Part shown: in pieces, positions 1-11,778 of the stretch
Position numbering within the stretch: the stretch's first letter is position 1
Layout: each line of letters starts with the position of its first letter
DNA from: Lutjanus erythropterus
Lineage: Eukaryota; Chordata; Actinopteri; Lutjaniformes; Lutjanidae
NCBI GenBank assembly: GCA_020091685.1
Contig: CM034595.1
Span: 15,490,525-15,554,524 of the forward strand
Length of the DNA: 64,000 bases
Direction of reading: 5' to 3'
Program-made: the position numbers and the translations under genes
Notes under the pieces: generated by a model
Database searches by the model: none
What the model was told of the DNA's origin: nothing
Seen by the model: the letters and a program-made list of their open reading frames with translations, nothing else

Positions 1-1155
1 TGTGAAACTCAGTACAGATTGCAGATACCAGTTGTTTAGTCAAAAGGTTGTCATGAACTCATTAGGATGATAACTGTAATGGTAGTGTGGCGCTGCGTTA
101 TGTAATACCTGTACACGTGTAGATACTGACATCTAGAGCTGTCACAATACCAGAATTTTAAACTTTCATACTAGCATTAAAAAAGTTAATATACCTCCTT
201 TAATAACACAGCAAAAAGAAAAAAAAAGTCTTAGGTACACAAAATAGGTCTGAAATACAGTCTTGAATTACATCACACTTAAATATTTTTTGTTATAGCT
301 TTGGTGATACTATAAGTAACTGATACTATATTGTTTTAATCGTGGTATTGAAAAGGTATTGATACTTAAAATACTTTTGACAGCCTTACTGACATTCATC
401 TCTTAGTACCACCAAAGTCACAATAACTATGCTATGGCAATTGAGAAACGTGCAGAATTACCACAAATAATTGTGTTTTGTTCATGGCAACAAGGACAGT
501 CAATCACTTTTTGTAAACCTTTTCTATTAGACCTTTTGTGACTTCTTCACCAGCACATATTGTGAATCTTGAAACATGCAGTTAAAAGTAATCAGGCTAC
601 CTGCAGTCAAATATTTAGCCTATTAGCTATATTTTCCTGTTTTATTTTCTACAAACTGTAACATCTACCATCATGTAGCACCAACTTCACAGTAAGATAG
701 ATATTTTAATTAATTAATGTGTGTCATTAATTTGAATCACTTCTCTAATATTAAGTTGTATGCATTTGAACAATATCTAAACTCTTTTCTGTGCCTATAA
801 AGTGTGAATGAACCAGAAATGAAATGTGAAATGAAGGATAATCACTTTGATCTCATTTGACCATACAATTCAGATTCCATAATCTGAATTATTTAGAGAA
901 TTATAGATAACGCAATTTTTACTTTTCGTTACATATACAAGTGGAGCTTGTGCTGGACCATGAACCAGCTGGAACGTAACATGAGACAGTCTGCAACTGT
1001 AGCTGTACTGGCAGATATCCAAATTATCTGAACCAGAACTAATCTGAAAAATAGTGGATCAGTGCATCTCTATTAATTTCATACACACTGTCAAGCCAAA
1101 TAATTTTTAGCATGATATAATGAAGAAATAAAGAATCATTTTTAAAGCTAAATTG
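1..1155. other. AT-rich intergenic stretch downstream of mdh2
   Basis: I see no coding exon here. Positions about 137-386 may be a short DNA element: the left edge reads GCTGTCACAATACCAG and the right edge, reverse-complemented, reads GCTGTCAAAAGTATTTTAA, which resemble imperfect terminal inverted repeats. No target duplication could be confirmed. The rest is unremarkable AT-rich sequence. Confidence 0.4.
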
Positions 1156-1161
1156 TTTATT
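1156..1161 (-). promoter_or_regulatory. candidate poly(A) signal of mdh2
   Basis: TTTATT on the plus strand is AATAAA on the minus strand, about 420 bases past the mdh2 stop. It is a plausible end for a 3' UTR of normal length. A single hexamer match in AT-rich DNA is weak evidence alone. Confidence 0.4.
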
Positions 1162-1581
1162 GGTGGAGTGACTATTTTTGCTCATCAGTAACATCTACTT
1201 GCATCAACAGGCATGATGACAGTATTTCCCCTCATTCATTCAGCAGAGAACATTCCATTAATACAGACTGTACATGAAAATATATGAAATTTTGTTTAAA
1301 TTTGACATTTGCAAAATATAGATAAGTCACAGTACAGTATGTACACAAATCAGAAGTGCAGAATAAAGCCATGTTTAAAAAGGTACAGGTAATGATACAC
1401 AGGAAAGAGGACCATGGTCAAAACCATGATTTCTGAATTAAGAGGACTCTACTGCTTAAACAAAACCAAAAAGAGGAAACACTGTGACAGATCTTGAGAT
1501 TTAGCCAGATGCCTTTTAAGTTAAGACAGAACAAATTATCAATCACAGCTCTTTGTTTTCAACTAACTTAATGGCCCCTGT

Positions 1582-2595
1582 TCACTTCATCTTGGCCACA
1601 AAGTCTTCACCCTTCTTGATAGAAGCCTTCAGCTCATCCATGGCATCAGCCACCAGCTTCTCCTCGAAGGCGGACAGCTTGCCCAGTCCAAGGTTCTTCT
1701 CAATGCCGTTCTTCCCCAGGAGGATAGGCGTGGAGAAGTACTTGCACTCCGTCTCCTCGGACCTGACATAGGAGCACTCCACCACACCTTCCTTTCCATT
1801 CATGGCGTCCAGGATTGAGAAGGTGAAGCGGGCACCAGCGTAGGCCATGGAGAGGGTGGCAGACCCAGAACCAGCCTTGGCTTTCACTACCTCTGTGCCA
1901 GCCTCCTGGATTCTGCCGGTCAGAGCAGCCAGCTGGTCAGCAGGGAACTCCACCTTTGGTGTGCACTGGGAAATGAGGGGGATGATGGTTTTCCCAGCAT
2001 GACCTCCAATGACCGGTACATTGACACGAGCTGGATCAAGGCCTTTGAGCTCTGCCACAAAGGCATTTGCTCTGACAATGTCCAGGGTTGTGACACCAAA
2101 CACTCTGTTGGGATTGTACACTCCATGCTTCTTCATGACCTCTGACGTAATGGGGATGGTGGAGTTGACGGGGTTGGCAATGATGCAGATCATGGCCTCG
2201 GGGCAGTTGCGGGCGCAGGCATCGGCTAAGGTGGCAACGATGGAGGCGTTGGTGTTGAAAAGGTCATCACGAGTCATGCCGGGTTTCCTGGGCACACCGG
2301 CGGGAATGACCACGACGTCGCAGCCCTGCAGAGCGGCATCCAGCTGGTCGGGGCCCATGTGGCCTGTCACCTGGGCCCTTGTCTCGATGTGGCTGAGGTC
2401 TGCAGCCACCCCGGGTGTGTGGGCAATATCATACAAGGAGAGGTGACTCACCAGGGGGCTATTCTTGAGAAGCAGAGATAGTGGCTGGCCTATGCCGCCT
2501 GACGCTCCGAGCACCGCCACCTTGGCGTTGTTCTGCGAGGAGGTGGACAGGCTCCGGGCGAGGCTGACGGTCGGTCTCACGGCGCGGGAGAACAT
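1582..2595 (-). CDS. mdh2: malate dehydrogenase, mitochondrial (intronless copy)
   Basis: Predicted 337 aa, essentially the usual vertebrate MDH2 length (about 338). It interconverts malate and oxaloacetate with NAD in the mitochondrial matrix (TCA cycle, malate-aspartate shuttle). Residues 1-23 form a basic, Ser-rich presequence ([17 protein letters not shown]). The NAD-binding loop is GASGGIGQ (30-37). Substrate and catalytic residues are present: R103 and R109 in [12 protein letters not shown]172 and R175 in LDIVRA, and H199 in IGGHAGK. I start at 2595 because the MDH2 presequence begins there and the context (AAA before ATG) is favourable; the frame stays open for 39 more codons upstream to 2712 with no family similarity. 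The whole protein lies in one uninterrupted exon, whereas vertebrate mdh2 normally has many introns (family knowledge), so this looks like a retrocopy. It shows no disabling change, so it is probably expressed. Whether a spliced parent survives elsewhere cannot be seen here. Confidence 0.95.
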   Translation of the reverse strand: MFSRAVRPTVSLARSLSTSSQNNAKVAVLGASGGIGQPLSLLLKNSPLVSHLSLYDIAHTPGVAADLSHIETRAQVTGHMGPDQLDAALQGCDVVVIPAGVPRKPGMTRDDLFNTNASIVATLADACARNCPEAMICIIANPVNSTIPITSEVMKKHGVYNPNRVFGVTTLDIVRANAFVAELKGLDPARVNVPVIGGHAGKTIIPLISQCTPKVEFPADQLAALTGRIQEAGTEVVKAKAGSGSATLSMAYAGARFTFSILDAMNGKEGVVECSYVRSEETECKYFSTPILLGKNGIEKNLGLGKLSAFEEKLVADAMDELKASIKKGEDFVAKMK

Positions 2596-2728
2596 TTTGT
2601 CTCTGTGACTTCTTTTGATACTACAGTGAAAATACAAACGCGAAGAGCCCCTCTCCTCTGTGACACCAACGTCCTCTAGCCACGAGCGAACAGGAAGACA
2701 GCGAACTGTCATGCGTCGAGGATAAGGG
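2596..2728 (-). promoter_or_regulatory. 5' UTR / proximal promoter side of mdh2
   Basis: GC-richer sequence between the mdh2 start and the left target duplication of the hAT-like insertion at 2721-2728. It is likely 5' UTR plus core promoter. No TATA box is evident. The extended open frame up to 2712 passes through it but resembles no known N-terminus. Confidence 0.45.
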
Positions 2729-3329
2729 CAGGGTTGCCAGGTCCGCGGTTTTTCCGCGGAATTGGGCTACTTTTGCATGTTGTCACGAGTAGCATTTTTT
2801 TATACGCCGATTGGCATGCATATTGCATTAATGACATCTTATAAATACATATTCTAACATCTATATTGTAGCTGAATTTATTTATTTATTATTATTATAC
2901 ATATGTGCACGCATGGTCGTTTGGCACGTAAAACGGACGCCACGCCCCTTACCCTTCTACCTGCTCTACCCCTAGCTCATTGGTCTAGAACCGCCACTGA
3001 CACACACACAATATACCATAATTAGTCCTTTACGAAGAGAGGAGGGAAAGGGTAACGACACCGATAAGACAAAGCGTCAGTGAATTGGTCCACGTTTATT
3101 TATGACAGTATACTGTATTTAATTACGCAAGACCATGTTAGGACTTAGGTTAATAACTATTTAGGGTAACTGGTCTTAATTTGATTTTGGGATACTTTGT
3201 AGATATCATAATACTTAAAAGCAGTGTTTATGGCAGGAACATATTTTGAGTTCTGGTACTGGGCTGGTTGGAGGGTCAGTTTTGTTGGCATTTCGGCTGG
3301 TTTTGTCATACAAAAACCTGGCAACCCTG
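2729..3329. mobile_element. hAT-like non-autonomous DNA element between mdh2 and rnf146
   Basis: The left end is CAGGGTTGCCAGGT and the right end is its reverse complement ACCTGGCAACCCTG, giving 14-bp perfect terminal inverted repeats. Flanking 8-mers are GATAAGGG (2721-2728) and GATAAGCG (3330-3337), an 8-bp target duplication with one mismatch. Eight-bp duplications and CAG-starting ends are characteristic of the hAT superfamily. At 601 bp, with no transposase-like reading frame, it is non-autonomous. It sits exactly between two head-to-head genes. Confidence 0.8.
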
Positions 3330-3337
3330 GATAAGCG

Positions 3338-3522
3338 TCGTGCGATGTTACGTCAAATAGCGTCAGCGCGCACCGTTACGTCGTCGTCTTTATTCAGCCT
3401 CTTTTTTTAGAGGAAAACAAAGCCAGTTAACATTGGAAGTCGCTAAATTAGCATTGGAAATCAGCACTGTTACACGACTTGCAACTGTATGCCGGACCAA
3501 CACAGCTAAATCTAACGGTACG
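3338..3522 (+). promoter_or_regulatory. rnf146: CpG-containing promoter and 5' non-coding exon region of rnf146
   Basis: This stretch has many CpGs and a CRE-like TTACGTCA at 3348-3355, with a second ACGTC-type site near 3376. It ends at a strong donor (GTAAGT from 3523), so the last part is probably non-coding exon 1 of rnf146. The transcription start cannot be fixed from sequence. It faces mdh2 and probably formed a bidirectional promoter before the 601-bp insertion. Confidence 0.6.
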
Positions 3523-4166
3523 GTAAGTACGCAGTCTTCACATGGTCTCTATCATGAGAATGAAAATGTCTCTCCTCGCTGTTTATGTCGCCCTGCTAAA
3601 ATAAGCTAGCGCCATCAGATGAACTCCGTCTATTTGCTGGAGTCAGAGTGCTGCCATCAGCCCCGCCAGCGTTAGCTACAACAGGTCTTATTGTTATGGT
3701 GCTTTGCCAGTCGAGAGATCCCTTTGTACTCTTTGACTTGTGTTTGTACGTGTAGCGTCAACAACAAACGGCTCGCTTTTAAGTAACTGCCATGCAATAT
3801 TAGCTGAACTAGTTTGCTTCAAGACTGTCACAAGTTAATGTTAATATTAGACCGCTAGCTGTTGATTTGACTCGAGTAACGTTAGCTGTGTTCATTACTA
3901 GCCTTGTTATAAGGCCAGCTGGGTTAACATGAACTTGAGACAGTTAGCTGACACAGGTCAATATTTGTAGTCAGACAGTTAAGAGAGCAGCCCGTTGTTG
4001 TACAATCTTGTGTACTCCCCTACTTGCAGTGAATTAAAGCAAACTTCTAGCTCATCATTTTAAATGATCGAGCTTGATATTGTGTGCCAGAGTTGTAGTT
4101 ACCCTCAGGACAGTCTGAAAATAAATATATTTTCACTTTTACTTACTGCTCTTTTCCTTTCGGCAG

Positions 4167-4226
4167 TGGCAAGTGTGAAGGTCCATCAGCTCTCCTAATG
4201 ATACAGCAGCATTAAGGGTACTTCCA
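4167..4226 (+). other. rnf146: non-coding 5' exon 2 of rnf146
   Basis: A good acceptor (TTCCTTTCGGCAG) precedes 4167 and a strong donor (GTAAGT from 4227) follows 4226. The segment holds no usable start codon, so it would be a 60-base 5' UTR exon spliced to the coding exon at 4879. Inferred from splice signals only. Confidence 0.55.
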
Positions 4227-4890
4227 GTAAGTATCAAATATCATGCGTGTATGTGTTGTTTCAGGTTGCAAATGGCATATATATAGATCATAGTATCATT
4301 CCATATTGATAATTTTTAGTTTCACTTCATCTGGAGACTGTTTCCTACTAAGTGAATGACATGTATTTGAATACTAGATGTGATCATGACACCAGCAGTA
4401 AAATAAAAGTATTTTTATTGCAGATGATAAATCTCACTAGAATTTTTGATCATAATCAATACACAGCACCAACCACAATAATAGAGATGGGTATTAAAAC
4501 TTAATTAATTTCTCTATACTGATACTTTACTGATAGCCTACTATTTACTACTACTACTATTTTAATTTGGTACAAAAAAGACATGACATGAAAACATATG
4601 AAAAGATTATTTTAGTACTCCACTTTTGCAGTTTAGTTAAGTGTGCCCACACTTTTGAATGTTTTGCCTCGTCAGCTGCTTATGTAACATTACATAAATG
4701 CAGACAGTGGCATCATTTGTCCAGGAGCTTAAAGATATTTATGCACTGGGCAGATGGGAACTAGCACTGGTTTAGTGCAGGTTCTTGATACCCGTCACTA
4801 CACATAATAATGATAATAATAATAATAGCCTTGAATATTGATTTCTTACTCTAACCATTATTTGTCCCCTTCCCTCAGTACTTCCTAAGG

Positions 4891-6051
4891 ATGGCTAGTT
4901 GTGGGGAAGTTGACCACTCTGTTAGCTCACTTCCATCCAGTAAGAAAGGCAGCAACAGTGGTGGTGGAAGTGGGAACAGTGCCGAATCATCGTGCTCTGG
5001 CTCCAGCAACTCATCCCCAGCTCTGTCTGTACCGGAGTGTGCCATCTGTCTACAGAGCTGCGTCCATCCTGTCCAGCTTCCATGCCATCACGTCTTCTGT
5101 TTCCTTTGTGTGAAGGGAGCATCCTGGCAGAGCAAACGCTGTGCTCTCTGCAGACAGGAAGTACCGGATGACTTCCTGGAAAGGCCTACGCTTCTCTCTC
5201 CAGAGGAGCTGAAAGCATCAGCGGGAGGCCGGGGCGGGGCAGCAAGTGATCATGCCTGGTATTATGAGGGTCGTAACGGTTGGTGGCAGTATGATGAGCG
5301 AACCAGCCGCGAGCTGGAGGACGCTTTCTCCAAGGGCAAGAAAACCGCTGAAATGCTGATTGCTGGTTTTTTGTACGTAGCTGATTTGGAGAATATGGTG
5401 CAGTACAGGCGCAATGAGCACGGCCGTAGACGCAAGATGAAGAGGGACGTTTTGGATATCCCCAAGAAGGGAGTGGCGGGACTGCGTTTGGACACTGAGG
5501 GTGTCACTGGGGCCATTGGGGCGGCAGGTCGAGAAAACTCTGCTGATGGGGCTGATACCACAGTAGCAGGTGTACAGCAGCAGGTCACAGGTATCACGTC
5601 GACTGTTACAGCCCCTCCAGCCACTGCCAGACCTCCCACCTCCCTAGGTGGTCAGCCTGGCAACAGCAGTAGCCCCACCCTAGAGGATGCTCTCTCCCAG
5701 CTGCAAATCAGCCCCAGGCCCACACCTTCTCATGAGCGGTCTGAGCCTGGGGAAGGAGAGGAAGAAGATGAAGAAGAGGAGGCCTCACCCTCCAGGTCCT
5801 CTGACCCTCACACCTCTGTGGACGAGTCTGGCTCTGGAGATTGGAGCGACGACGAGGAAGAGGAGGATGAAGAAGAGGAGGGGGGAGATGGGGAGCGCGT
5901 AGAGCCCTGGGAGGGGAGGCAGCGGAGGCAAAGACTGAATCCAGAGGACAGAGCCCCTCCTGGGGCTGAGTCCGCCTCTCCCCCTTCTTCATCCAGTAGC
6001 AGCGGGAGGTCCAGAATGCCTGATGGCCAGTGTACAGTGACTGAAGTGTGA
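4891..6051 (+). CDS. rnf146: RNF146 (Iduna), poly(ADP-ribose)-dependent E3 ubiquitin ligase
   Basis: 386 aa in a single coding exon (acceptor CCCTCAG before 4879). A C3HC4 RING finger spans residues 50-88 (C50, C53, C65, H67, C70, C73, C84, C87). A WWE domain spans about 119-195, opening with [20 protein letters not shown]. In this family WWE binds iso-ADP-ribose and switches the RING on, so the ligase ubiquitylates proteins modified by tankyrase, notably axin in Wnt signalling. The second half is low-complexity, with acidic runs at about 286-294 and 320-336, then a basic, Ser-rich end and a terminal VTEV. Having the whole coding sequence in one exon is normal for this gene. echdc1 follows, as in mammals. 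The many long open frames on the opposite strand are shadows of its GC-rich coding sequence. Confidence 0.97.
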   Translation: MASCGEVDHSVSSLPSSKKGSNSGGGSGNSAESSCSGSSNSSPALSVPECAICLQSCVHPVQLPCHHVFCFLCVKGASWQSKRCALCRQEVPDDFLERPTLLSPEELKASAGGRGGAASDHAWYYEGRNGWWQYDERTSRELEDAFSKGKKTAEMLIAGFLYVADLENMVQYRRNEHGRRRKMKRDVLDIPKKGVAGLRLDTEGVTGAIGAAGRENSADGADTTVAGVQQQVTGITSTVTAPPATARPPTSLGGQPGNSSSPTLEDALSQLQISPRPTPSHERSEPGEGEEEDEEEEASPSRSSDPHTSVDESGSGDWSDDEEEEDEEEEGGDGERVEPWEGRQRRQRLNPEDRAPPGAESASPPSSSSSSGRSRMPDGQCTVTEV

Positions 6052-6689
6052 AGTTGATACCATCGTCACTAAATGGCTCTGTTCCATTTCACTAATTTAT
6101 TCCTCACTGTATGCTGTCATTCACTCTGTCACGATCAGATGTGGGTGGACTGCTTGATGCAAGGGAAATCAAGAATTACATACTCCATGTTTTTAGGCAA
6201 ACAACTCAATTTTAGCAGTCTGATTTAGTGCCTCTTTTGGGCTCACAATGATCTGGATGTGTCTGTATGATTTATTTGTTTGTCTCATCCAGCATATACC
6301 CAGCCAGTAGAAGCAATGTTGGGTTTTATGTTCTAGCACAGAGCGTTCTAGTACTGAGACAGGAGCTTGGTAAACAACCAGATGGATACAGCATGTTGTT
6401 GTGAGCCATGAAATCTCAGATTTGTTGAGGTAGATGTATCAGACTTATTGTGGTGATCAGCTGCCATCAGTCTGCTCACTTTTTGCCATTTGGTTGCAGG
6501 CACATCAAGTCTCTTCTTTTTAAATTCCAGAAAAGTGGAAGGGGACAGTTCGGCTTACTTGATGTGGGGCTGTACGAGATACTTCATCGATAGTCAGTGT
6601 ATTAGCTGCAGTAGATGCCAGTCAGCATGACCTCAGTTTGGAAAAGCCGAGAAGGGCACCAGCACAGAAGCAAAGGAATAAACTGCTGC

Positions 6690-7340
6690 AGCAACAATAG
6701 GTGTTTTAGTCCCTAAAAAATAGTCCACCTAAAAAAAAAAAATCAATATCACTTTTAGTGTATGCTATATTTAGAATATTTTCACTGCTTTACTTTGCTG
6801 TCAGTCAGACAGCCTGTTCTGACAGGAAACTGGCATTATATAAGCCAAACCAACCAAACTCCACAGGCGAAATCAGTCATTTTACACAAAACATGGGAGT
6901 TGCAGTGCCACTGCTGCCTCAATCTGTTATTTTGTTAGTGTTATTATGTGGCTTTGATTAATATGAACTGTTTAAAACATGAAAGTCACACAATAAGACA
7001 AACAAACTAAGTGATCGAGGGTCAGTAGATCAGTAATTTCCGTGCTCTGCGAGGTAAAATCACTCATTTCACCTATGGTTGGTTTGCAGAAGGGGATATA
7101 TGGCTTTCATTATGTCAGGTTCCCATCAGAAAAGGCTGTCTGATGGCAAAGTAAAGTGGTGAGAATATTCTAAATACAGTGTACACTACAGTGTCCACAG
7201 CAGTACATTGCTTAGCTTCCATGCTGAGGTCCCTCTTTGCTTCTCCTAACTGGGGATGTCCTGACCACCGTTTACTGTAATATATTGACTATGGATAAGT
7301 ACCTCATACAACCTCACTTCAAGAAACGTAAAATATCCCC
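6690..7340. mobile_element. foldback MITE, copy 1
   Basis: Positions 6757-6815 and 7110-7190 are imperfect inverted copies of each other (both carry TATTTAGAATATT and the stretch around CAGACAGCC). The segment 7195-7330 is similar to 45010-45135, and 6700-7010 is similar to the reverse complement of the middle of the element at 44497-45142. The two are therefore members of one dispersed family. It lies in or just after the rnf146 3' UTR. Confidence 0.65.
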
Positions 7341-8482
7341 TTCAAAAAGGTAAAAGTGACTTGCCAGCCTGCTTCTTCTTATTCTAGGTATTTTTGTGTT
7401 GAAATTTATTATCCTAACAGTCGTTTTTGGGAGTCTCAGCCAGATCAGTGACGTTGGAGTGAGAAAGCATAAATGAGGATGTAACTCCTGGAAATGGAAC
7501 TGTGTCTTTATCATTATCATGAACGGCTGCATTCTATTCATCTTACACTTTTAACTCTCTCAGCTAACATAGCACGCAGAAATGAGCTTGTTAGAGCTCA
7601 AGTCCTCTGACTACTCTTGCAAAGAATTGAATTCTTGATAACTTGTTCCCGACCTCCACCTGACCCGAATTATTTCCTTTACTTAACTGCAGATTTAACG
7701 GATCATGAAGCCTTTCCTTCAAAATGCTAAAATGTAACTGTTAACTCTTGGAAGTGTGTCGTTTCAGAGCAGAATGAAAATCTTCAGGCTGTTTATCCAG
7801 ATAAAGAAAGGAAACCGAAGTACTTGCTAATGCTCTTATGCCATGTGGGTATTAAAATTTCACACTTAATGAGCAACAACATAGTCATGTCTCTCAGGAG
7901 CCCACAGGATTATTTGGCTACGTGCCTAAGGGTTTGTCTTGGCTATCCTTTAAGCTGCAGCTTTCTGAAATTTCAAAATATGTAGAGATTACAACTACTG
8001 TTCTAAATGAATGTGCATATTGGAAGTACATATCAAATTTATTTAAACCTTTTCCAGCTTTAAATAATTGGCATTTTAATGTGAAGTATTAGTGTTTTCC
8101 TTTTTAAAGCTGTCGAGGCCTCTGCAGCCTCATTAGCATTCTTATTGTCCCTGACTAAAGTATTCTCAATTGGTGTGTTTCTAAAGTTTTGTGATTTGTG
8201 CGTGTTTGAAGAGAGAGTTATTTAAACACTACTGGTTGGCAGGATGTTGAGAATTGATATTTTTGGGGTTGAGTTTGAGTACATGTTTTTAATTTGCGTT
8301 TGTTTGTTTTTTTGTGTTTCTTATGGTTGTAAATCCTCTTGTGTGTGATGTCTGAGGCAGTAAGAAAACAAGAACATGCCATTGCTATTGGCCATCCTGC
8401 AGAGATTTCAAGTTATGTTATTTTTATATTTCTTACATGCTTAATACATCATCAGCTCTGTCTTAGACTTTTCATTCTGAAG

Positions 8483-8488
8483 AATAAA
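8483..8488 (+). promoter_or_regulatory. rnf146: candidate distal poly(A) signal of rnf146
   Basis: AATAAA followed by a T/GT-rich stretch (GTTTGTGTAACAGTTTTTGC). Use of this site would give a 3' UTR of about 2.4 kb. A nearer AATAAA lies at 6677-6682 and would give about 0.63 kb. Sequence alone cannot choose between them. Confidence 0.35.
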
Positions 8489-8489
8489 G

Positions 8490-11200
8490 TTTGTGTAACA
8501 GTTTTTGCTTGGCAAATTTTTTGTTACATGGTTTGTAATTTAAAAATAAATTTTGTCATTTCATCATCCTAAAAGGGTAATACTTTTCTGCTCTGTCTGA
8601 TTATTATATTCTTGGGTTTTTGTTTTACTGTGTCATACGGTGCCTGTACGTTTGTTTTTTCTTTAAAATATATCTGTACAGAGTGTTACACAAGTAGAAG
8701 TATCAATAGGCCCATTGTAAGTGAGACCCTTTTTTTCTCTTCACTACCACCTGAAGAGATTTTTCTATGGGGGAAAAGTCACATTCTTTCCACTGGACGA
8801 GAGATTTAAGTATTCAATTCAATATATATTCTTATTTTTATAACAAAGCATCAAAAAGAAGACTTAAAACAAAGTTTCCCAATCTTTTTCCTTAAAAGAC
8901 CCCTTTTCTTTCATTGACTAAACTGACCCCTGACAATGGGACATATTTTATGGATATTTCATATTATATTCAATGCAAAACAATAACAGCACAGAACAAC
9001 TAATAAACTGTACAATTAACCTAAATAGTGAATGTGATAAGTGCAGGAACCTGTGTAAAATGAGTTACTTGGATGAATTTTAATGACATTATTTCCTGTG
9101 AATGCTGTATCACAGATGAATTTTTATGATTTTTAAGAAACCTTTTGCACAGTTCTCTGTATTATGTATATGTTGCAGCCTTCTTTTTTTGATAAATTTA
9201 GTGTTTCAGTCTCCCTGACTGTTGACCATTGTTCTGTTCTCTATGGCTGTTTCAACTGCATACTTTTCTAATACAGGATGAGGCTGATTTCCCAGAGAGT
9301 GAAGGCTATAGCTGTATTCAGCTATTCTCCATGCCATTACTCTGTAAGATTTCTTTTAAGTTTATATCTTAAATAATAATCTAAACTTTAAAAATAACAA
9401 TTTCACTTAGTTTTCTTTATGGAAGTGATTGAAATTTTGAGGTATAGGCCTGCTGTATATATGTTTCTTCTTACACCCCTTAAAATCAATAAGGCCTTGA
9501 TGACTGGGCGAAGTCATTGTGGTTTTCCTAAGTAGCTACTACGACTACATGATCAAAATAGCTTACAAGAAAGATAGCATTTACATATCTGTAGTGTGCA
9601 CAGTTTCCATCACAGCCTGTTTTTTTCCTACCATAAATGAGTGTTTAGGTGCTGTTCAACTCTTGTGTTCGCGTCACTCACCTTGTAGGTGTTTGGTATT
9701 CTGACCGCAGCAGCTATCAGCTCTCCAGCTGGGTGTCTTGCCAGAAAACATGACCTCTGGAAGGGGAACCGGAGATAAAGGCCTGGCATCCACCGGGGAT
9801 CTGTCCTGTTCTTGCCATTTCAGTCTGTGCACGGATATGCTTTTGCAACACCTCATTTGCTGTATGGAGACATTTTAAATCTGCAGTGAAAAATGAGCTA
9901 CAAATTAGTGCCAAACCTCATGAAAGAATTCAGTATGCGTATTCAAACTGTTTGATTTGGCCCCGTGCTTCAACATCACATGCATGTATGAGAGCCAGAG
10001 GACTTAAAACATGCCAACAGTGCTCTTACCTACAGCTAAGAATCTCCCAACAAAACAGAAACAGAAAAGTGGAGATGATTGAGGCCATAATGAACAAATA
10101 ACCTGAAATAACCTACAAAACTGAGAGGAAAGAAGTGCAGCAGCAGTATTACTCAGTCCTGCAGACAGATGCTGATGTCTCGTGCTTGTTATTCCTCATC
10201 TGTATCTGTATCTGTATGCTGCTGCTCTGCTTCAGTCAGGATCAGCCAGGCAAGATCTAATCATTACCATAATCCCATTTTCAGGGGACATGGAGGAAAG
10301 GCAGTGTTCATTTGCTTGACTGATGGGGACAGGAGGGATTTAGAAGATGGAGAATGTAGTCCTTTACATCCTCGTTTTCATCCATATTAAAAATATAAGA
10401 CTATGTGGAACCTGTGGAATTGAACAGCATAATCGCCGTTTTATTACAGATGTGCTTTAATTGCAAAGATAAATCTGACAAAAAATAGGTTTAATATATA
10501 ATTAAATATTATAATTATATAAAAGATAAAGGTTTTGTTGTAAACAGGAAGCTACAGAGTCTGGTCACTAAAATATAATCTCAAAGGAACTGGGGAGTTT
10601 TATTTATAGTATTAATAAAGTTTTCAGCCCCGGAAGCACCAGCCTCATTCCATCTTCTCCAGCAGAATTATGTTTGCAATACAAAGTATGAACGAGAAAA
10701 ACAAACATCACTGTTTATGTATTCGCATCTCAGCTCCTACTCTTGAGATATGTAGACATAATATCACATACAGAGGGACCAAACAAAATATATCATAACC
10801 ATTATAGTATGTGACAGTGAGATGTTTTTGTTCTATTTTTGGTCTCCACCAGCTTCTGAGGGAAATGTGTGTCTTTAGCTGCTTAATGCTCCATTATGGT
10901 CATCAGCTAGGATTTATCTGGTCTGTCTGCCATTTGGTGCTGAGCAGAAAGTGCACAGAAGGTTTTTGAACTTTTAATTTTTTCCCCACTGAAAACAGCT
11001 GCCTGCTGCACCCAAAAACAAACTGTGAGAGTGTTAAGATTGACCCAACACAGTAAAGTTGCAGCCAATGAGCTGAAACCCGTTATAAAGCTCTGCAAAA
11101 CCAAGGGAGGGGAGTAGATTCAAGTAGCGTTATACTGCCTAAAATGCTAGTATTGGTAATGGAGAGAACACAAGTATGTGGACCAATCCAATAAAGCATA
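8490..11200. other. intergenic region between rnf146 and echdc1
   Basis: I found no supported coding exon. Short open frames near 9.7-9.9 kb and 10.2-10.4 kb have no recognisable domain or paired splice signals. From about 10450 the sequence becomes strongly AT-rich. Confidence 0.5.
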
Positions 11201-11201
11201 A

Positions 11202-11207
11202 TTTATT
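11202..11207 (-). promoter_or_regulatory. echdc1: candidate poly(A) signal of echdc1
   Basis: TTTATT on plus is AATAAA on minus, about 570 bases beyond the echdc1 stop at 11779. Plausible spacing, single-motif evidence only. Confidence 0.35.
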
Positions 11208-11454
11208 AAACAACCAAAAACATCTGTGGCATTAATTTCCTATATGTACTTGTTCATGATATACAAAGGATTTAACATGAGCCAGGCCATACAGTGGTAA
11301 CAATTGTATCACATCGGTATTGGATCAGTACTCAGCATCAGCTGATACACAAAGTTCAGGTGTCAGAATCGGTATTGGGAAAGAGAAAAAATGGTATTGG
11401 AACATCTCTAAATTCAAGTCATCTTTTTCATTGCAGCTATATTGTTGTGGAAGA

Positions 11455-11575
11455 GTGAGGTCTCACCAATGATACTAATTAAAGTCCCATTCCAGTGAGT
11501 CAACATAGTACCTTTGGTAACACCTGTGTGTACCTTACTATTTCATGCCAAAATGGCTGCTGTGAAAAAGTCTAT
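11455..11575. mobile_element. MITE fragment, AACACAGGTGTTACC family, copy 1
   Basis: It carries ACCAATGATACTAATTAA and GGTAACACCTGTGTGTACC, then GCCAAAATGGCTGCTGTGA. These blocks recur near 15381-15626 and 63515-63770. It is a partial copy downstream of echdc1. Confidence 0.6.
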
Positions 11576-11778
11576 TATCAGTGTAATTTAGGCAATTAAC
11601 CAGCTGATTTAGTGAAATTATAAAGTTGTGGTCGTAACCCCACAGTGTCCACGTTTTTGATACAACATTCAGTTGAAAAGTATTTTTAAATGTCTTCAGC
11701 ACACCAAAGAACTAAGTATATTCATGTCACGGTCAGTCTGAATCAATTGTCCCTCTCTGTGGAAATGAACACAGACAC

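Noticed and set aside
5262-5992. Long open frames on the minus strand opposite rnf146
   Set aside because: They mirror the GC-rich rnf146 coding exon and have no domain, splice context or promoter of their own.
9674-9914. Overlapping 60-65 codon open frames on minus
   Set aside because: Two frames overlap, neither has a recognisable motif, and no paired splice sites were found.
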